Of a DNA stretch of 19,054 nucleotides, positions 17,935 through 19,054 are shown piece by piece. The notes under the pieces are model-generated. The model had not been told where the DNA came from. It made no database searches and saw only the letters and a list, made by a program, of their open reading frames with translations. Within the stretch, counting starts at the first letter, position 1; each line of letters starts with the position of its first letter. Source of the DNA: Rodentolepis nana (Eukaryota; Platyhelminthes; Cestoda; Cyclophyllidea; Hymenolepididae); contig UZAE01000729.1 in the NCBI GenBank assembly GCA_900617975.1, positions 1 through 19,054 on the forward strand. The letters are read 5' to 3'. Position numbers and translations under genes: made by a program.

Positions 17935-18006
17935 GGGGAGTGCGATAGATATACCTCCATGTGGTGCACCCTGGGCAACGTATACTCATACGGCAAAAAA
18001 GTCTAT
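17935..18006 (+). ncRNA. HDV-like self-cleaving ribozyme (copy 6)
   Basis: A complete HDV-type nested double pseudoknot can be drawn. P1 is 17935-17941/17966-17972 (GGGGAGT/GCACCCT, first pair G-U, one A-A mismatch). P2 is 17945-17952 with the strand ending at 18006 (six pairs ATAGAT/GTCTAT, one of them U-G). P3 is 17953-17955/17963-17965 (ACC/GGT) with loop TCCATGT. The catalytic strand GGGCAAC is 17973-17979, with the nucleobase-catalyst C at 17976. P4 is 17980-17983/17988-17991 and the joiner GGCAAAA follows from 17992. Predicted cleavage is just 5' of 17935. The GGGCAAC strand, the G-U closing P1 pair and the P-element order are family hallmarks. Only a cleavage assay would prove activity. 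Confidence 0.82.
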
Positions 18007-18249
18007 AAACCGACAGTTGACTTCAAACTACCATGACCCCACTGTATGGCATATTCGACCACTTCAACAGTGCTACATCACATTTTTTTCTAAATTTTCA
18101 ACCTTCATCTTTGAAACACTCTTCAGTACCCCTCCTCTCGACTTTTTTTCACTTTGATGTTTCTTTCCCTCTCTGTGAAGCCTGAAGTCAACTAAAGGGC
18201 TAATGATAACCATCAAAACGCCTGCCATTTGATATGAATAAATAAATAA
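17935..18249 (+). mobile_element. RzS SINE-like retroposon copy 6, complete
   Basis: A complete 315-bp plus-sense copy with perfect 13-bp target duplications: ribozyme head, AGTTGACTTC (18015-18024), body, GAAGTCAACT (18184-18193), 3' motif and an (AAAT)n-type tail. Its middle segment (about 18095-18120, CCTTCATCTTTGAAACACTC) matches copy 1 and differs from copies 3, 4b, 5 and 7, which carry a GTCTGTCTGTCTC-type segment on the sense strand. That defines two subfamilies. Confidence 0.93.
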
Positions 18250-18262
18250 ATATTTCTTTCAA

Positions 18263-18608
18263 ATTCAAAGCTGTTAAACAAGATAAAGATAAACATGAAT
18301 AATGCAGAGTAAGAGTAGAAAGATTCTTAAACATTCTTTGAATTCGAAAACAATGAATGAAACGATGCAACTCAAATACAAAATAAATATTTAAATAAAA
18401 GTAATTATTTGACTGAATAAATGCAGTAGTGAAAATATACAAGTAAAACGTCTCATTTTTTTGGTCGGACCGATAAATGGGTAACATCTTACATCTGACG
18501 TTACTTTCTGTTTAAAACAAAGATTATTTGCTAACGGAATACACCATAACAAAGCACAAATGAAAACTGTCAAATGCAAATATGCTTGCGCAGAAAAATT
18601 CCCACCAG
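18263..18608. other. Non-coding spacer after RzS copy 6
   Basis: AT-rich. The two overlapping minus-strand frames here (18200-18487 and 18391-18579) have low-complexity composition, one of them partly read out of the RzS tail, and are not credible genes. Confidence 0.5.
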
Positions 18609-18795
18609 TTTCGACTTATGTGAATAGAAATAAGAACCTGCTCAATGAAAGGGGGTCATTGTGCGATGAGTCATTTTACGATTACCAATATTCTCATGAT
18701 TCACAGTCGGACTTTCAAATATGTTCAGATCCCACCAGTATGCAACGGCAACTCAACTCAGAGGTTTTGAGTGAATTTCGCCTTGATGCGTCAAG
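18609..18795 (+). CDS. Candidate internal exon of an unknown gene
   Basis: An open plus-strand segment of 187 bp lies between TTCCCACCAG (acceptor-like) and CAAG|GTACAA (donor-like). Its translation is rich in Ser, Asp and Gln and low in the hydrophobic noise typical of AT-rich chance frames; it includes SLCDESFYDYQYSHDSQSDF and SEVLSEFRLDASR. The open frame extends from 18560 to 18838, with an ATG at 18560 in poor context. No domain was recognised. It lies between two RzS insertions. Confidence 0.3.
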
Positions 18796-18894
18796 GTACA
18801 ATATTCAATATTTTCTAATGAGATATCAAAGTAATTGAACAGAATAATTAAAAAAACCCAAATCCTCTCTTCCCTTCCCTAAATAAGTTATAAA

Positions 18895-19054
18895 TATTTA
18901 TTTATTATTTATAACAAATGACAGGCGTTTTGATAGTTATCATTAGCCCTTCAGCTGACTTCGGGGCTTCACAGAGAGGAGGAACAGCAAGGTCAGATAA
19001 AGTCGAGAGGGGGGACGGAAGAGTGATTCACAGATGTAAAAGAGACAGACAGAC
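18895..19054 (-). mobile_element. RzS SINE-like retroposon copy 7, cut by the window end
   Basis: A minus-sense copy with an (ATTT)n tail, 3' motif, GCTGACTTC segment, GTCGAGAGGGGGG, GTGATTCACAGATGTAAAAGAG and GACAGACAGAC. It belongs to the GTCTGTCTGTC subfamily, as do copies 3, 4b and 5. Its ribozyme head should lie just beyond the window. Confidence 0.88.

Noticed and set aside
17935..18249. tRNA-derived SINE with A and B boxes
   Set aside because: No convincing A-box or GGTTCGA-type B-box could be found in the head or body; the head is fully accounted for by the ribozyme fold.
1..19054. Hammerhead ribozymes, known from schistosome SINE-like repeats
   Set aside because: No CTGATGA core paired with a GAAA strand in a plausible arrangement was seen on either strand.

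Overview
The window is eukaryotic, AT-rich and gene-poor. It has one convincing protein gene, abundant dispersed repeats, microsatellites and an old transposase relic. The gene encodes a membrane-anchored double-C2 (synaptotagmin-type) protein. A small invertebrate genome, possibly a trematode or other flatworm, fits the base composition and repeat style, but nothing here proves the taxon.

The most striking content is a family of eight short (about 150-330 bp) SINE-like retroposons, called RzS here, which crowd both ends of the window. Where the 5' end is preserved it folds by eye into a hepatitis-delta-virus-like (HDV-like) self-cleaving ribozyme: 7-bp P1 starting with a G-U pair, 8-bp P2, 3-bp P3, the GGGCAAC strand with the catalytic C, a small P4 and a GGCAAA joiner. 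The 3' end is an (AAAT)n-type tail. Five copies (1079-1342, 1917-2244, 10702-10849, 14324-14654, 17935-18249) have 13-14 bp target-site duplications. In all five the duplication abuts the G predicted to be the first nucleotide after ribozyme cleavage. Four of the five duplications start with ATATTT on the element sense strand. The element therefore looks like a non-autonomous, target-primed retroposon whose RNA 5' end was made by its own ribozyme.

Layout. 1-2258: three RzS copies. 2349-2624: a 276-bp LTR-like repeat (TGT...ACA). 2646-6413: non-coding with small microsatellites. 6653-7846 (minus): the double-C2 gene, with a poly(A) signal at 6414-6419. 7924-10687: non-coding. 10688-11118: an internally deleted mini RzS and a 5'-truncated RzS. 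11119-14117: non-coding with a (TA)n tract and a CCAAT-rich patch. 14118-14982: a decayed mariner-type transposase interrupted by an RzS copy. 15835-16466: a second, expanded LTR-like copy with a seven-unit repeat array and two TATA boxes. 17058-17143 and 18609-18795: weak candidate exons. 17935-18249 and 18895-19054: two more RzS copies.

The repeats do not form a pathway with the gene. The double-C2 protein has lost all five expected C2B calcium-binding aspartates and at least one in C2A, so it should act in membrane trafficking without calcium sensing. All calls come from reading the sequence; no database search or folding program was run.
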